Position numbers and translations under genes: made by a program | In this document: positions 38,575 to 48,088 of the stretch, piece by piece | Layout: each line of letters starts with the position of its first letter | Numbering within the stretch: position 1 is the first letter of the stretch | The notes under the pieces: generated by a model | What the model saw: the letters and a program-made list of their open reading frames with translations, nothing else | Database searches by the model: none | Told to the model about the DNA's origin: nothing | Assembly (NCBI GenBank): GCA_016709575.1 | Contig: JADJMM010000017.1 | Coordinates: forward strand, 1 to 64,000 | Origin: Sphingobacteriaceae bacterium | Lineage (GTDB): Bacteria; Bacteroidota; Bacteroidia; B-17B0; Aurantibacillaceae | Length of the DNA: 64,000 nt | Reading direction: 5' to 3'

Positions 38575-39971
38575 ATGAAAAAAATCTTAACATATTTCCT
38601 CCCAATCATCGCTTTGATCGCCTCTAAGTCGGGAAGTGCTCAACAAAACAGTTTGTTTAATACTTACAGTTTAGATCCGCTTCAATTAAATATTGCTTAC
38701 GCAGGAGCAGCATGTACTGAAGCAAATGTTCATTACCGTACACAATGGATAGGTTTAAAAGAGTCGCCGAAACTTTTACAATTAAATGTGCACACAGCTT
38801 TAGGAAAAAGTAATGCTTTAGGTTTACGTGTAAATTCTCAAACACAAGGACTTCTTAATACTATGCAAGCCACCCTAGGTTATTCTTACCGATTTAAGAT
38901 AAGTAACACCGCCAAAATGCACTTAGGTATTGGTGTGGGTTGGACACAAGCTGCTCTTAATGCTCAGAAAGCAACTGTTATTGATGCTAATGACGCTACA
39001 TTAAGTAATAATAGTCGTCAAACCGCAAATGGTTTTGATTCTGAATTTGGAGTTATGGTAGTTGGGGAAAAGTTAAAAGGTGGAGTTTCTGTTCTGCATT
39101 TGTATAATACCAATCCTGATTTTTCGGGAAGTAGTACTTATAAAGTCTTACCTCAATTCAATACCCAGATTTCTTATATTTTTAATAAAGGAAAAAAAGT
39201 AGAAGTTGAGCCGTGTCTTTTGGATCGTTATACTATAAACGGAACGAATGTAGTAGAGGGTTTGCTAAATTTCAATTTCATAAAAACAATAACTTTTGGT
39301 GTTGGATATAGAAGTAATTACGGAATGATTGCTTTATTAGCTGCTAAAGTTGGTAATATAAACTGGCTTACAGTTTTGATTACGGAACAACTAAGAATGC
39401 AACCAACATAGGTTCTTCGCATCAGGTTATGTTAGGTTTTAGTATGTGTAAAACCACGAAAAAAGCTAAGCCAGTAGAAGTGAATCAACCTGTAGAAGTA
39501 AAAGAAACACAGATAACAACTCCAAGTGTTACACCTGTAGCCGAGCCTATAAAAGAAGAAGTTGTTGTTAAAGAAGAGCCAAAAAAAGCAGAACCAAATC
39601 CTGACGATTTAAGAAAGCAAGTTGTTAATGAAGTGAATGCTATTGCTGAAGAAATGGTTTTTGAGTTAGGTAAAGCGCAATTAAATGGGGAGGCATTGAA
39701 AAAGCTGGATGCAATCGCAAACTTTATAAAAAAGAACCCCGGGCTAGATTTTAATATAATTGGATATACTTGTGATAAAGGATCTGAGGATGCAAATAAT
39801 GTGTTATTTATTCAACGTTCTACATATGTTAAAAATCAATTAATCAACAGAGGTGTGAAATCAGAAAATATAAAAGAAAGTAAAGGAATAGGCTCTAAGC
39901 AACCATTGTATGTTAACAACTCAGAAACACGTAGCAAAAATAGAACTGTGAGATTTGAATTATCAAGATAA
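38575..39971 (+). CDS. PorP/SprF-like outer-membrane protein fused to an OmpA peptidoglycan-binding domain (one frameshift)
   Basis: Merged product 465 aa. Residues 1-280: signal peptide, then the PorP/SprF signature QQNSLFNTYSLDPLQLNIAYAGA, HYRTQWIGLKESPK, GLRVNSQTQGL and barrel strands. One base is missing near 39374; with it the protein reads YSFDYGTTKNATNIGSSHQVMLGFSMC and runs on through a Pro/Glu/Val/Lys linker (about 290-350) into an OmpA-like domain (EEMVFELGKAQLNGEALKKLDAIANF, FNIIGYTCDKGSEDANNVLFIQRSTYVKNQL, RSKNRTVRFEL). PorP/SprF proteins help export or anchor type B T9SS adhesins. The OmpA part would tie this one to peptidoglycan. Cotranscribed with the upstream adhesin gene. Confidence 0.85.
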
Positions 39972-39988
39972 ATTTTCTAAAGTCGAAT

Positions 39989-40020
39989 TAAAAAGCGCTC
40001 CCTAACAGAGCGCTTTTTTT
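39989..40020 (+). terminator. Terminator of the adhesin/PorP-OmpA operon
   Basis: AAAAAGCGCTC / GAGCGCTTTTT hairpin with a seven-base loop and T7, 17 bp after the stop. It may also serve the convergent flavoprotein gene. Confidence 0.88.
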
Positions 40021-40061
40021 ATGAGATCGTTTTTTTAATCGTTGTTTTTTTAAATTGTAAT

Positions 40062-41265
40062 TTAAATGCTATCGAGATGTTTTGCTAAATCATATCCCAT
40101 ACTAAAACAAGCCTGCAATAAATAACCACCTGTTGGCGCATCCCAATCTAACATTTCACCAATGGCATAATGTTGAGGCATTTTTTTTAATTCGTAATTC
40201 TCGTCAATTTCATTTAAGGCAATCCCACCAACAGTTGAAATGGCTTCATCAATGGGTGCCAATGATGTAATTGTTAAGTTGAATTTTTTTATTTTGGAAC
40301 TTAATGTTTCTGGATTTGTAAATTCTTCTTTGCTCAAAAAAGTTTTAAGTAAAAGCAAAACTGTTTTACTAAGTTTTAATTCGCTTTCTAAAAAACGGGA
40401 AAGTGCTTTATTTTCATTTTCAACAAGACGTTTTTTTATTTCGACTTTTGTTAATTGAGGTTTAAAATCCATGAAAAGTTCTGCTGACTTATTCGCATCG
40501 AGTTGTTTTCGTATTTCACCACTCAACGGATAAACACCACTGCCTTCAATACCAAAAGAAGTTAGAACGGCTTCGCCTTTAATTTCTTTTTCACCGCAAA
40601 AGAACGAACAATTCTTCATGGCTTTTCCTGCAATTTTCTTTGAAATATCTTCAGACCATTTTATTTCAAAAGCACAATTGGATGCGCGAAAAGGTAGACA
40701 TGTAATTCCTTTTTTCAAAATGTCCGAGCCATAATCCGTCTGAGCCTGTTACTTTCCAACTCGCGCCGCCTAATGCAAAAATTGTAATGTCTGCATCTAC
40801 CTTTTGTTCTTTACTTGCTGTTTCAAAAACAAGTTTATTATCAGCAGCAAAACCTTTCCAGTTAAAATTGGTTTTTATTGTGACGTTTTTTTGTTGGAGC
40901 AAATTTAAAAGCGCATTCAAAACATCAATTGGTTTTATGCCTTTCACTGGAAAAACCCTTTTACTTGTACCAACATATGTTGGTATAGCTAATGAATTCA
41001 AGAAATTCCGCAAATCATTATTCGAAAAATTTTCAAGGGCCTTTTTAAGAAAGGAAGTAGGGGTGTAGCGCGTTAGCATTATCTCTGTTGCCTCGCTATG
41101 GGTTAAATTAAAACCACCTTGTCCGGCTACTAAGAATTTCCGTCCTACGGCTGCATTTTTTTCGTAAATAGTAATTGTGTATTGGTTTTCGTCCAAATAC
41201 GCCGCTAAGAACAAAGCAGCTGGTCCTCCGCCTACTATGGCTATTGTCTTTTTCAATAAAAGCAA
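40062..41265 (-). CDS. BaiN/YhiN-family flavoprotein (FAD-dependent oxidoreductase, one frameshift)
   Basis: Merged product about 400 aa. The N-terminal dinucleotide fold is IAIVGGGPAALFLAAYL, then EKNAAVGRKFLVAGQGGFNLTH (typical HI0933-like signature), KRVFPVKG, and ALGGASWKVTGSDGLW. One extra base in an A6 run near 40711 breaks the frame. The second part has EAVLTSFGIEGSGVYPLSG, STVGGIALNEID and the C-terminal FAD contact GEMLDWDAPTGGYLLQACFSMGYDLA. Family members are flavoproteins of poorly known function (BaiN acts in bile-acid dehydroxylation; YhiN is uncharacterised). All FAD motifs are retained. Confidence 0.88.
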
Positions 41266-41286
41266 AAAGCCCCCATTTCTGAGAGC

Positions 41287-41308
41287 TTTTGCGGTCCGGA
41301 CGGGACTC
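41287..41308 (-). tRNA. 3'-end fragment of tRNA-Asp (22-nt copy, not a functional tRNA)
   Basis: The reverse strand here is identical over 22 nt to the T-arm 3' half plus acceptor 3' strand of the intact tRNA-Asp at 46396-46469 and the four A after it. The upstream part (41309 onward) does not fold as a tRNA: no anticodon arm and no matching 5' acceptor strand. It is a remnant of either a second tRNA-Asp or a tRNA-targeted integration site. It lies between the flavoprotein start and the DUF4249 gene end, in inverted orientation to the intact tRNA. Confidence 0.7.
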
Positions 41309-41438
41309 TATCTCAGTCATGTAAGTACTTCTTTCTGACTGCAATATAGAAAAATTTTGAGCTCTGGTGAAACAAAGGTGAAACAAATTAAGTTCACCGA
41401 ATGAATAAAATCAAGTACAGAAACATTCTGTTATTTCT

Positions 41439-42278
41439 TTATACCCTAAGCATACTGCGCGTATAGGATCCAAAACAACCAAAACCTCCATTTACATTGG
41501 TGTACATGAGGGTTGGCTCGGCTGGAGAAGGAAAACTGATTCCTACTCCCTGAGTAATTTTTAAGCGACTTATAAAAATTGTAATACGATTGGCTACAAT
41601 TGTAAAGAAAAACATCATAATACTCCGTAGAATAATACGTAGTAGAATCAACTAGTTGATAAAACTTACCAGCTAAAGAACTATTTTCTCCATTATGGTT
41701 CACATCGCTATATAGCTCATTAATTTGCGTATCGTTAACTATTGTATCAGTTTGACTATTATAAACAAAACAATGTGATGCAGCTATTCGGTAATAATTT
41801 ACACTATTATCCTCGTCGGTAAAAAAGGCTTTTATTCTATTGCTTGTTTGGTAATTTTCTGGAATGGTTTCTACCGTTACCGTGTTTATGGGAACGGTTG
41901 TGAAGGGCACTTGTGTTTCCGCAGTGGCTACATCACCATTAATTGTTGTTACTGTCATTTTATAAACTTGCCCGGTACAATAGGGTACGAACTTGTTTTT
42001 AATTCGTAGTACTCGGTATTTTGATTAAAAATAAGTTGTGCTGTTCCTTGCACACTGCTGATCTTCACATCCCCATCAGATACCGCCGCCAGAATATCTA
42101 TTTGATTGCTGCTAAATAAAGGCGAAGAGGACATTAATTTTAAACGGATAACAGAGTCTGTAGGGCATATATACGAATACATCACCGGCAACGATTTTGT
42201 TTCCGGTAATTTTACCTTCGCTTCTTTTGTACACGAGAGAAACAACAAATAACTTAATATAAAAAACAGTCTATTCAT
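41439..42278 (-). CDS. DUF4249 lipoprotein paired with a TonB receptor (two frameshifts)
   Basis: Merged product 279 aa. It has a lipobox (LLFLSCTKEA), then VMYSYICPTDSVIRLKL, IDILAAVSDGDVKI, PGQVYKMTVTT and TAETQVP, ending with the DUF4249 tail (ISFPSPAEPTLMYTNVNGGFGCFGSY). One G is missing near 41973 and one G is extra near 41562; the fix gives 280 codons. DUF4249 genes directly follow TonB-dependent receptors in many Bacteroidota and are presumed surface partners of them; here the start codon abuts the receptor stop. Substrate unknown. Confidence 0.82.
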
Positions 42279-44633
42279 TTAAAATTTATAAGTCCATGAA
42301 ACACTTGGTAAAATTGGAAACAAAGAAGCTTGCATTAATTTGTTCTTCTTTGAGCTTTGATTGTAATCTATATAATAGAAGAATGGATTTTGACGACTGT
42401 AAACATTATAAATACTAAATTCAAAGGTGCGGACGCAGCGCTTTAATTTTTTATGGAACTGGATGCCAATATCCATTCGATGATATGGAGACATGCGAAA
42501 CGAATTCTTTTTTCCATAATCACCGGCTACACTGTAAGGCCAAATACCATTAGGGCTAGGCTGCGATTGTTGTGCCCCCGGAACCATATGTTGCTCTACA
42601 CCATAAGAAGCAATAGGTAGAGTAATGGCGTTTCCTGTACCATATACCCAAGTTGCAGAAAGAGTGATGTGATCGTTTATTTTATAGATGCCAACAACTG
42701 AAATATCATGTCTTCTGTCATAACGTGCCGGGAATCTTTCTCCAAAGTTCAGTGAATCAAATTGTAACCAGGTCCACGATAAGGTGTAACCAATCCATCC
42801 CGTAAATTTTCCAACTTTTTTTTGAATTAAAAACTCAGCACCATAACTTAAACCGTTGCCTGAAACAACTTTGGTTTGCCAATCATTTTGTGTTTCGGCA
42901 TTGCTATTATCACCTACATTCAAAAAGCTGGCACCTTCTTTATAGTTCAATACATGTTTCATCCATTTGTAATAGCCTTCAACGGTAATGGTTATATTTT
43001 TGTTAGGCAAGTCCTTCGCTAAACCCAGAGCTACTTGTTGCGATTGCTGTGGTTTTACTTTATTGGTGGCCGGCACCCAAAGATCAGTTGGTAATCCAAT
43101 GCCTGTATTGGATAGTAAATGTAAATATTGATTCATCAAGGCATAAGAGCCTTTCAAAGAAAAATTATTTCCTAGTAAATATCTCACTGCCGCTCTTGGT
43201 TCAGGATTAATAAAATTAGTACCATAACTAGAGAATGTAGAAAGTCTGAAACCAATATTCATTTTAAGTTTTGAAGTCACTTTCCAATCGTCTTCAATAA
43301 AAATGCCTCCTTCATACGTGTCAATATTTTGCGATTTGTTATTTAGCTCATTCACAGGATCGGAAGATTTAATGACCAAGGCTTGCGGAACAAAGTGATG
43401 CCAGGTAAAATTTAGTCCGAATTTGATGTAATGATTTGGATGCGGCATAAAATCGAAGTTGTATTTTGCACCAAGGTCACGAATATTAGACTTGTATTTT
43501 AAGTTGAAGTAATCAGCGCCAAACTTTTCCAGATTCTCAATACCTAATTGATAATTAGTGAAAATAACAGAGAGGTTTGAAAATAAACGATTATTAAATA
43601 AATGGTTCCACCTCAAAGTACCGGTGGCATTTCCCCAATTAATTCCGGCTTTGCTTTCCGAATTATTATCTTTTGTTTTTAAATAAAATTTATCTTTTCC
43701 GAAATAGCCGCTCAAATACAAACGGTCTTTATCATTAAATACATAATTTATTTTTGCATTCATGTCATAAAAGTAATATCCCACTTTGCCATCTTTGGGC
43801 AGAAATGGATAAACAAGCGCATCAATATATGTTCTTCTTGCAGAAACAAGAAAAGAGCATTTGTTTTTTATGATGGGTCCTTCCAGTGTAAGACGAGATG
43901 ATATAATACCAATGCCTGCTTCTCCATGAATTTTTTCTTTATTCCCGTCTTTCATTTGAAGATCGATTACTGATGAAAGTCTGCCACCATAGCGCGCCGG
44001 AAAACCGCCTTTAATCAACTCCACACTTTTTAAGGCATCGCCATTAAATATTGAAAAGAAACCGAACAAATGATTTGCATTGTATACCGGAGCTTCATCC
44101 AGAATAATTAAGTTCTGATCGGGACCACCGCCGCGAACGTAAATACCTGCACTGCCTTCGCTTCCCTTTTGCACACCCGGCATTAATTGAATTACTTTTA
44201 AAACATCCTTTTCTCCCATTAAAGCGGGAATCTGTTTTATCTGTTCAATAGGGATGTCAACGCTACTCATTTGCGTTTCCTCGCTTAGCATTTTTGTTTG
44301 TTCAGCAGTTACCGTTACTTCTTCAAGATCTTCAACCCCCATTTCAACGTTGAAGCTGATGTTTTTGTCAAGATAGAAACTCAGTTTTTTTGCTTTAAAC
44401 CCCACATAACTAAAAATAACTTCAATTGAATCTTTTGGTAATGTAATGGAGTAGAAGCCGTAACTATTGGAGGTTGTTCCTGCTTTTAATTTTGGAATGT
44501 AAACTGTAACGCCGGGAAGGTTTTCCTTACTTCCCTTTTCATTAATATAGCCGCTGATCGTAAATTTGTTTTGTGCCTGAAGACCCTTAAAAACCAGTAA
44601 AAACAAAAGGAGAATAGTCGTTTTAAAGTACAT
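42279..44633 (-). CDS. TonB-dependent receptor with carboxypeptidase-regulatory N-domain
   Basis: 784 aa, uninterrupted. Signal peptide (LLFLLVFKGLQAQ), then a CarboxypepD_reg-like domain (FTISGYINEKGSKENLPGVTVYIP, SNSYGFYSITLP, about residues 24-110), a plug (EKDVLKVIQLMPGVQKGSEGSAGIYVRGGGPDQNLIILDEAPVYN, VELIKGGFPARYGGRLSSVID), and a 22-strand-type barrel ending LPSVSWTYKF. With the DUF4249 lipoprotein it forms a two-gene surface import unit; the ligand cannot be deduced. There is no extracytoplasmic-function sigma/anti-sigma pair nearby, so it is not an obvious FecIR-type system. Confidence 0.92.
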   Translation of the reverse strand: MYFKTTILLLFLLVFKGLQAQNKFTISGYINEKGSKENLPGVTVYIPKLKAGTTSNSYGFYSITLPKDSIEVIFSYVGFKAKKLSFYLDKNISFNVEMGVEDLEEVTVTAEQTKMLSEETQMSSVDIPIEQIKQIPALMGEKDVLKVIQLMPGVQKGSEGSAGIYVRGGGPDQNLIILDEAPVYNANHLFGFFSIFNGDALKSVELIKGGFPARYGGRLSSVIDLQMKDGNKEKIHGEAGIGIISSRLTLEGPIIKNKCSFLVSARRTYIDALVYPFLPKDGKVGYYFYDMNAKINYVFNDKDRLYLSGYFGKDKFYLKTKDNNSESKAGINWGNATGTLRWNHLFNNRLFSNLSVIFTNYQLGIENLEKFGADYFNLKYKSNIRDLGAKYNFDFMPHPNHYIKFGLNFTWHHFVPQALVIKSSDPVNELNNKSQNIDTYEGGIFIEDDWKVTSKLKMNIGFRLSTFSSYGTNFINPEPRAAVRYLLGNNFSLKGSYALMNQYLHLLSNTGIGLPTDLWVPATNKVKPQQSQQVALGLAKDLPNKNITITVEGYYKWMKHVLNYKEGASFLNVGDNSNAETQNDWQTKVVSGNGLSYGAEFLIQKKVGKFTGWIGYTLSWTWLQFDSLNFGERFPARYDRRHDISVVGIYKINDHITLSATWVYGTGNAITLPIASYGVEQHMVPGAQQSQPSPNGIWPYSVAGDYGKKNSFRMSPYHRMDIGIQFHKKLKRCVRTFEFSIYNVYSRQNPFFYYIDYNQSSKKNKLMQASLFPILPSVSWTYKF

Positions 44634-44825
44634 GTATCCTTAACGTTAAATATCCATTTTTATTATGTCAATGACACCCGAGTGCGTTATGTTTTTTGCA
44701 ACGGATAAAAAAAGTAAATAGTGATATCCGAATATCTTAGTCATGTTGAAAACTGGCACCTAATGTTCAATTGATAGTCTTTCAATTCAATATCTTTACA
44801 ACTTAACTAATAAGCAGCCATTACA

Positions 44826-45947
44826 TTGAATGTTTTGAAAAATTCAGAAGCAAACGACAAATTATATGGCTTGGATCATTTACGTGCATTCGCTATTATT
44901 TTAGTCTTTTTATTTCACTATCAACTTCCGTTTTTTGGTCATCCTGTTTGGTTAAAAGATGTTGCGAAGTTTGGTTGGACAGGTGTTGATCTTTTTTTTG
45001 TATTAAGTGGATTTTTAATTTCCTCACAACTTTTCGTACAAATAAAACATGGAATGCCCATTTCATTTAAGCAGTTTTTCCTGAAACGTTTTTTTAGAAT
45101 TATTCCGGCGTATTGGGTTGTGCTTACAATATACTTTTGTTTCACATTTTTTCATGAACGAGAAGCTTTAGCCCCATTATGGAAGTACTTAACCTTTACA
45201 CAAAATTTTGGATTAGATATCAAAAATAACGGAACGTTTTCCCACGCATGGTCGCTTTGTGTAGAAGAACACTTTTATTTAATGCTCCCTCTTATTTTGA
45301 TTGGCTTATCTTTTACCAAATATTTTAAAAAATCATACTGGTTACTAATTGTTTTGTTTTTAGCCGGGTTTCTTATAAGACTATTCAATTGGGAGAATTG
45401 TTTTCTGCCAAATATGGAAAAGGAAAACGCCTGGTTATATTGGTACAAACATATTTATTATCCAACATATAATCGCCTGGATGGTCTTTTGGTTGGCGTT
45501 TCCATAGCAGGGCTATATCAGTTTTATCCGAATGTATGGTTCAAAATTTCAAAATATGGCAACATCATTTTAGGTTGTAGTTTGTTGCTATTAACCGGCG
45601 CCTATTTTTTATGTTATGAAGAACATTCTTACGCTGCTTCCATTTTTGGTTTTCCTTTAGTGGCATTAGGGTATGGGTTAATGGTTATAGGCTCTATTAG
45701 CCCCACGAGTTTTCTTTACAAATGGAATTCTAAGCTTACAACATTTATTGCAATGCTTTCTTATGGTATTTATCTTACTCATAAAGGAGTTATTCATCTG
45801 ACACAAGAATTAATTAGTGATATAGATGTTGATGGTGGTTTGATGCTGGTTATTTGTATTGTTACCTCAGTTCTCGCTGCGTTAATACTGAACATTGTTA
45901 TCGAGAAGCCATTTATGCGATTACGAAAGAAGTTAATTAAAAAATGA
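44826..45947 (+). CDS. Membrane acyltransferase (OafA/YrhL type)
   Basis: 373 aa with about ten membrane helices. Acyltransferase family 3 motifs: LDHLRAFAIILVFLFHYQLPFF (catalytic-type His), GWTGVDLFFVLSGFLIS, FKQFFLKRFFRIIPAYWV, and SHAWSLCVEEHFYLMLPL. Such enzymes O-acylate surface polysaccharides or peptidoglycan; the acceptor is unknown and no glycan cluster adjoins it. No ATG fits: the likely start is the TTG at 44826 or the TTG at 44835, so the N-terminus is uncertain by a few residues. Confidence 0.88.
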   Translation: MNVLKNSEANDKLYGLDHLRAFAIILVFLFHYQLPFFGHPVWLKDVAKFGWTGVDLFFVLSGFLISSQLFVQIKHGMPISFKQFFLKRFFRIIPAYWVVLTIYFCFTFFHEREALAPLWKYLTFTQNFGLDIKNNGTFSHAWSLCVEEHFYLMLPLILIGLSFTKYFKKSYWLLIVLFLAGFLIRLFNWENCFLPNMEKENAWLYWYKHIYYPTYNRLDGLLVGVSIAGLYQFYPNVWFKISKYGNIILGCSLLLLTGAYFLCYEEHSYAASIFGFPLVALGYGLMVIGSISPTSFLYKWNSKLTTFIAMLSYGIYLTHKGVIHLTQELISDIDVDGGLMLVICIVTSVLAALILNIVIEKPFMRLRKKLIKK

Positions 45948-46395
45948 AATCAATATCTTCAGGGTCGCTTCGACTGCATGAGTTTTATTTTTCTCCAATG
46001 AAAATCTAAATTGAAAATATAATTGTTAAACAAACCAGAATGACCCCAACCCGAAACCTTTTAAAACGCCACGTCAATTCTATTGCACAAGCATACTAGT
46101 AGAGTAGGGTGAAACAATAATGAAATAAATTTTTTAAACGGATTTTTGAAATGTTGACTGGAATAACTCAACGAATAATGTAATGTTATTTAAAATGGAG
46201 ACGTATAATAATGATTATAAGCAAAATCGTATAAACCAAAAATCATTAAATTTAGTTGGATATTTTAAATCATAGTTTAATTGCTTAATTGCCTTTCTAG
46301 TCTATTTTTGACTTGCACCTAAGAGATTAAATAAATTTTTGTCTAAATAAAGAAATATGCTACATTTGCAGTCCCAAAAGTAAAATTTTGGTGTT
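45948..46395. other. Intergenic region before tRNA-Asp
   Basis: About 450 bp without a credible gene. It includes a stretch resembling the REP family (TTCAGGGTCGCTTCGACTGC at about 45958), a scattered AT-rich middle, and the tRNA promoter at its right end. The sequence looks like decayed or non-coding spacer. Confidence 0.55.
46336..46368 (+). promoter_or_regulatory. Promoter of tRNA-Asp
   Basis: -33 element TTTTTG (46336-46341) and -7 element TACATTTG (46361-46368), separated by 19 bp, match the Bacteroidota consensus (TTTG, 19-21 bp, TAnnTTTG). Transcription would start about 20 nt before the tRNA. Confidence 0.75.
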
Positions 46396-46469
46396 GGTCC
46401 GGTAGTTCAGCTGGTTAGAATGCCGCCCTGTCACGGCGGAGGTCGCGGGTTCGAGTCCCGTCCGGACCG
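46396..46469 (+). tRNA. tRNA-Asp (GTC anticodon)
   Basis: A 74-nt cloverleaf: acceptor GGTCCGG / CCGGACC with discriminator G, D-arm with TAGTTCAGCTGGTTAGAA, anticodon loop CCTGTCACG reading GTC with stem GCCGC/GCGGC-like pairing, and T-arm GCGGGTTCGAGTCCCG. CCA is not encoded. A terminator follows directly. Confidence 0.97.
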
Positions 46470-46472
46470 CAA

Positions 46473-46499
46473 AAAAGCCCCTATTTTAGGGGCTTTTTT
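46473..46499 (+). terminator. Terminator of tRNA-Asp
   Basis: AAAAAGCCCC / GGGGCTTTTTT hairpin with a TATTTTA loop. It may also serve the convergent peroxiredoxin gene ending at 46525. Confidence 0.88.
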
Positions 46500-46524
46500 G
46501 ATTTTATCCAATACATATCCTTAA

Positions 46525-47362
46525 TTATAAGCTAGTTATTTGGCGGGCATGGTCGGCCGCTTTTACATCAGTTATTACACTTTTAATGTTGCCTTCGAAG
46601 CCAATTACAAAAGTGGTCCTTAATAAACCATCGTAAATACGTCCAAATAACTGCTTTGTGCCCCAAACATCATAAGCTTTAATGATGTTTTTATCAGTAT
46701 CTGCAATTAAAGGGTAGGGTAAACTGTATTTGCTGGCAAAACGTTCGTGTGAATCAACACCATCCGGACTAACGCCAATTACCTGGTAGTTATTGTCGCT
46801 TAAGTATTGAAATTCATCACGTAAGTTACAAGCTTCAATTGTACAAGTTTCGGTATCATCTTCAGGATAAAAGAACAACACAATGTTTTGCCTGGAAAAT
46901 CTAAAGAAGTAATACGGTTACCATTTTGATCAACACCTTCAAAAAACGGAGCCGGATCACCTGCTTTTAAATGTGTAACGTGTTTTTTAAATGTTTGAGT
47001 TTTGGTGTATGATTTGTTGAAGTGCTTGCGTTTTGTTCTACCGCTTTCACAATTTCAGCTACAACTTTAGCTTTAACTGCTTTAGCAATTGGTTTTTTAG
47101 CAACTGCTTTCTTTACCTTTTTAGGCGCAACTTTTTTTGCTTTTTTAGGAGCTGTTTTTTTCTTCGTTACTTTTTTTACAACTTTCTTTTTTGCCGATTT
47201 TTTAGCAACTTTTTTCTTTGCTTTCGCTTTTCTAGGAGCTGTTTTTTTCTTAACAACTTTCTTTTTCGCTGTAGCTTTTTTATTTTTTGCTTTACCTTTT
47301 TTTGCAGACTTCGCTTTTTTAGGCGCTACTTTTTTCTTTTTTGCTTTTACTTTCTTAGCCAT
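46525..47362 (-). CDS. bcp: Peroxiredoxin (Bcp type) with histone H1-like lysine-rich N-terminal tail (two frameshifts)
   Basis: Merged product 279 aa. Residues 1-100 are low-complexity and basic (MAKKVKAKKKKVAPKKAKSA...), 50 of 100 being Lys with most of the rest Ala, Val, Pro and Thr, as in histone H1/AlgP-like DNA-binding tails. A short linker leads into a thiol peroxidase from about residue 131: HLKAGDPAPFFEGVDQNGN, NIVLFFYPEDDTETCTIEAC (peroxidatic Cys about 174, resolving Cys five residues on, as in BCP), VIGVSPDGVDSHERF, PLIADTDKNIIKAYDVWG. Missing A bases near 47003 and 46886 split it. The peroxidase frame has no start codon of its own after its last upstream stop, which supports a true fusion. 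Predicted to reduce peroxides, possibly on the nucleoid. Confidence 0.82.
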
Positions 47363-47366
47363 CGTT

Positions 47367-48022
47367 TTATTTTTTTAATGTTAGTTTTTTATTTAGTCCG
47401 TAAAATTTACACCATTTAGTTAATGGGCATTCAGAACATTTTGGAGACCTTGCAAGACACGTATATCTCCCATGTAAAATTAACCAATGATGTGCTCTTG
47501 GCACCAATTCACTTGGTATAAATTTAATAAGTTGTCGCTCTGTTTGCAAGGGATTTTTAGCATTGGTTGTTAACCCTAATCGTGCCGATACTCTAAAAAC
47601 ATGGGTATCTACCGCCATTGCAGGCTTATCGTATACAACTGAGGCTATTACGTTTGCCGTTTTTCGTCCCACCCCCGGTAATTTTACCAGTTCATCAATT
47701 TCGCTAGGCACAATACTCTTAAAATCATTAACAAGGATTTTGGCCATACCAACTAAATGCTTGGCTTTATTATTGGGGTAAGAAATACTTTTTATATAGC
47801 TAAAAACCGTATCGCTGTTGGATGCTGCAAGTACTTCTTCATTGGGAAAACCTCAAATAGATCAGGGGTTACCATGTTTACACGTTTATCGGTGCATTGA
47901 GCTGATAATATAACTGCCACTAATAATTGGTAGGGATTTTTATAGTGCAACTCGGTTTCAGCAACCGGAACATGCGTCTGAAAATAGTCTAAAATATGAG
48001 TATAGCGTTCCTGTTTGGTCAT
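47367..48022 (-). CDS. nth: Endonuclease III (one frameshift)
   Basis: Merged product 218 aa. DNA glycosylase/AP lyase that removes oxidised pyrimidines. The N-part has NPYQLLVAVILSAQCTDKRVN; one T is missing near 47850; the second part has the helix-hairpin-helix LPGVGRKTANVI (catalytic Lys), the catalytic Asp in VDTHVFRVS, HGRYTC, and the Cys cluster C-x6-C-x2-C-x5-C (CLARSPKCSECPLTKWC) that holds a 4Fe-4S cluster. It is adjacent (4 bp) to the peroxiredoxin gene on the same strand, pairing oxidant removal with oxidative-damage repair. Confidence 0.94.
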
Positions 48023-48088
48023 TATTCAAAATAATCTTAAATGTAAACAAGGTTTTTATTTTTATGCCTAATTTTAGGCTAATATAAT

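Noticed and set aside
41108..41386. Minus-strand ORF of 92 codons over the flavoprotein start and tRNA fragment
   Set aside because: It reads another frame of the flavoprotein gene and the tRNA remnant; composition is not protein-like.
41287..46469. Integrated island bounded by tRNA-Asp direct repeats
   Set aside because: The two copies are in opposite orientation and there is no integrase; a simple site-specific island is excluded by this geometry.
47022..47419. Two plus-strand ORFs rich in Phe/Leu opposite the lysine-rich tail
   Set aside because: They are the antisense of AAA/AAG lysine codons (giving TTT/CTT); no start context or family resemblance.
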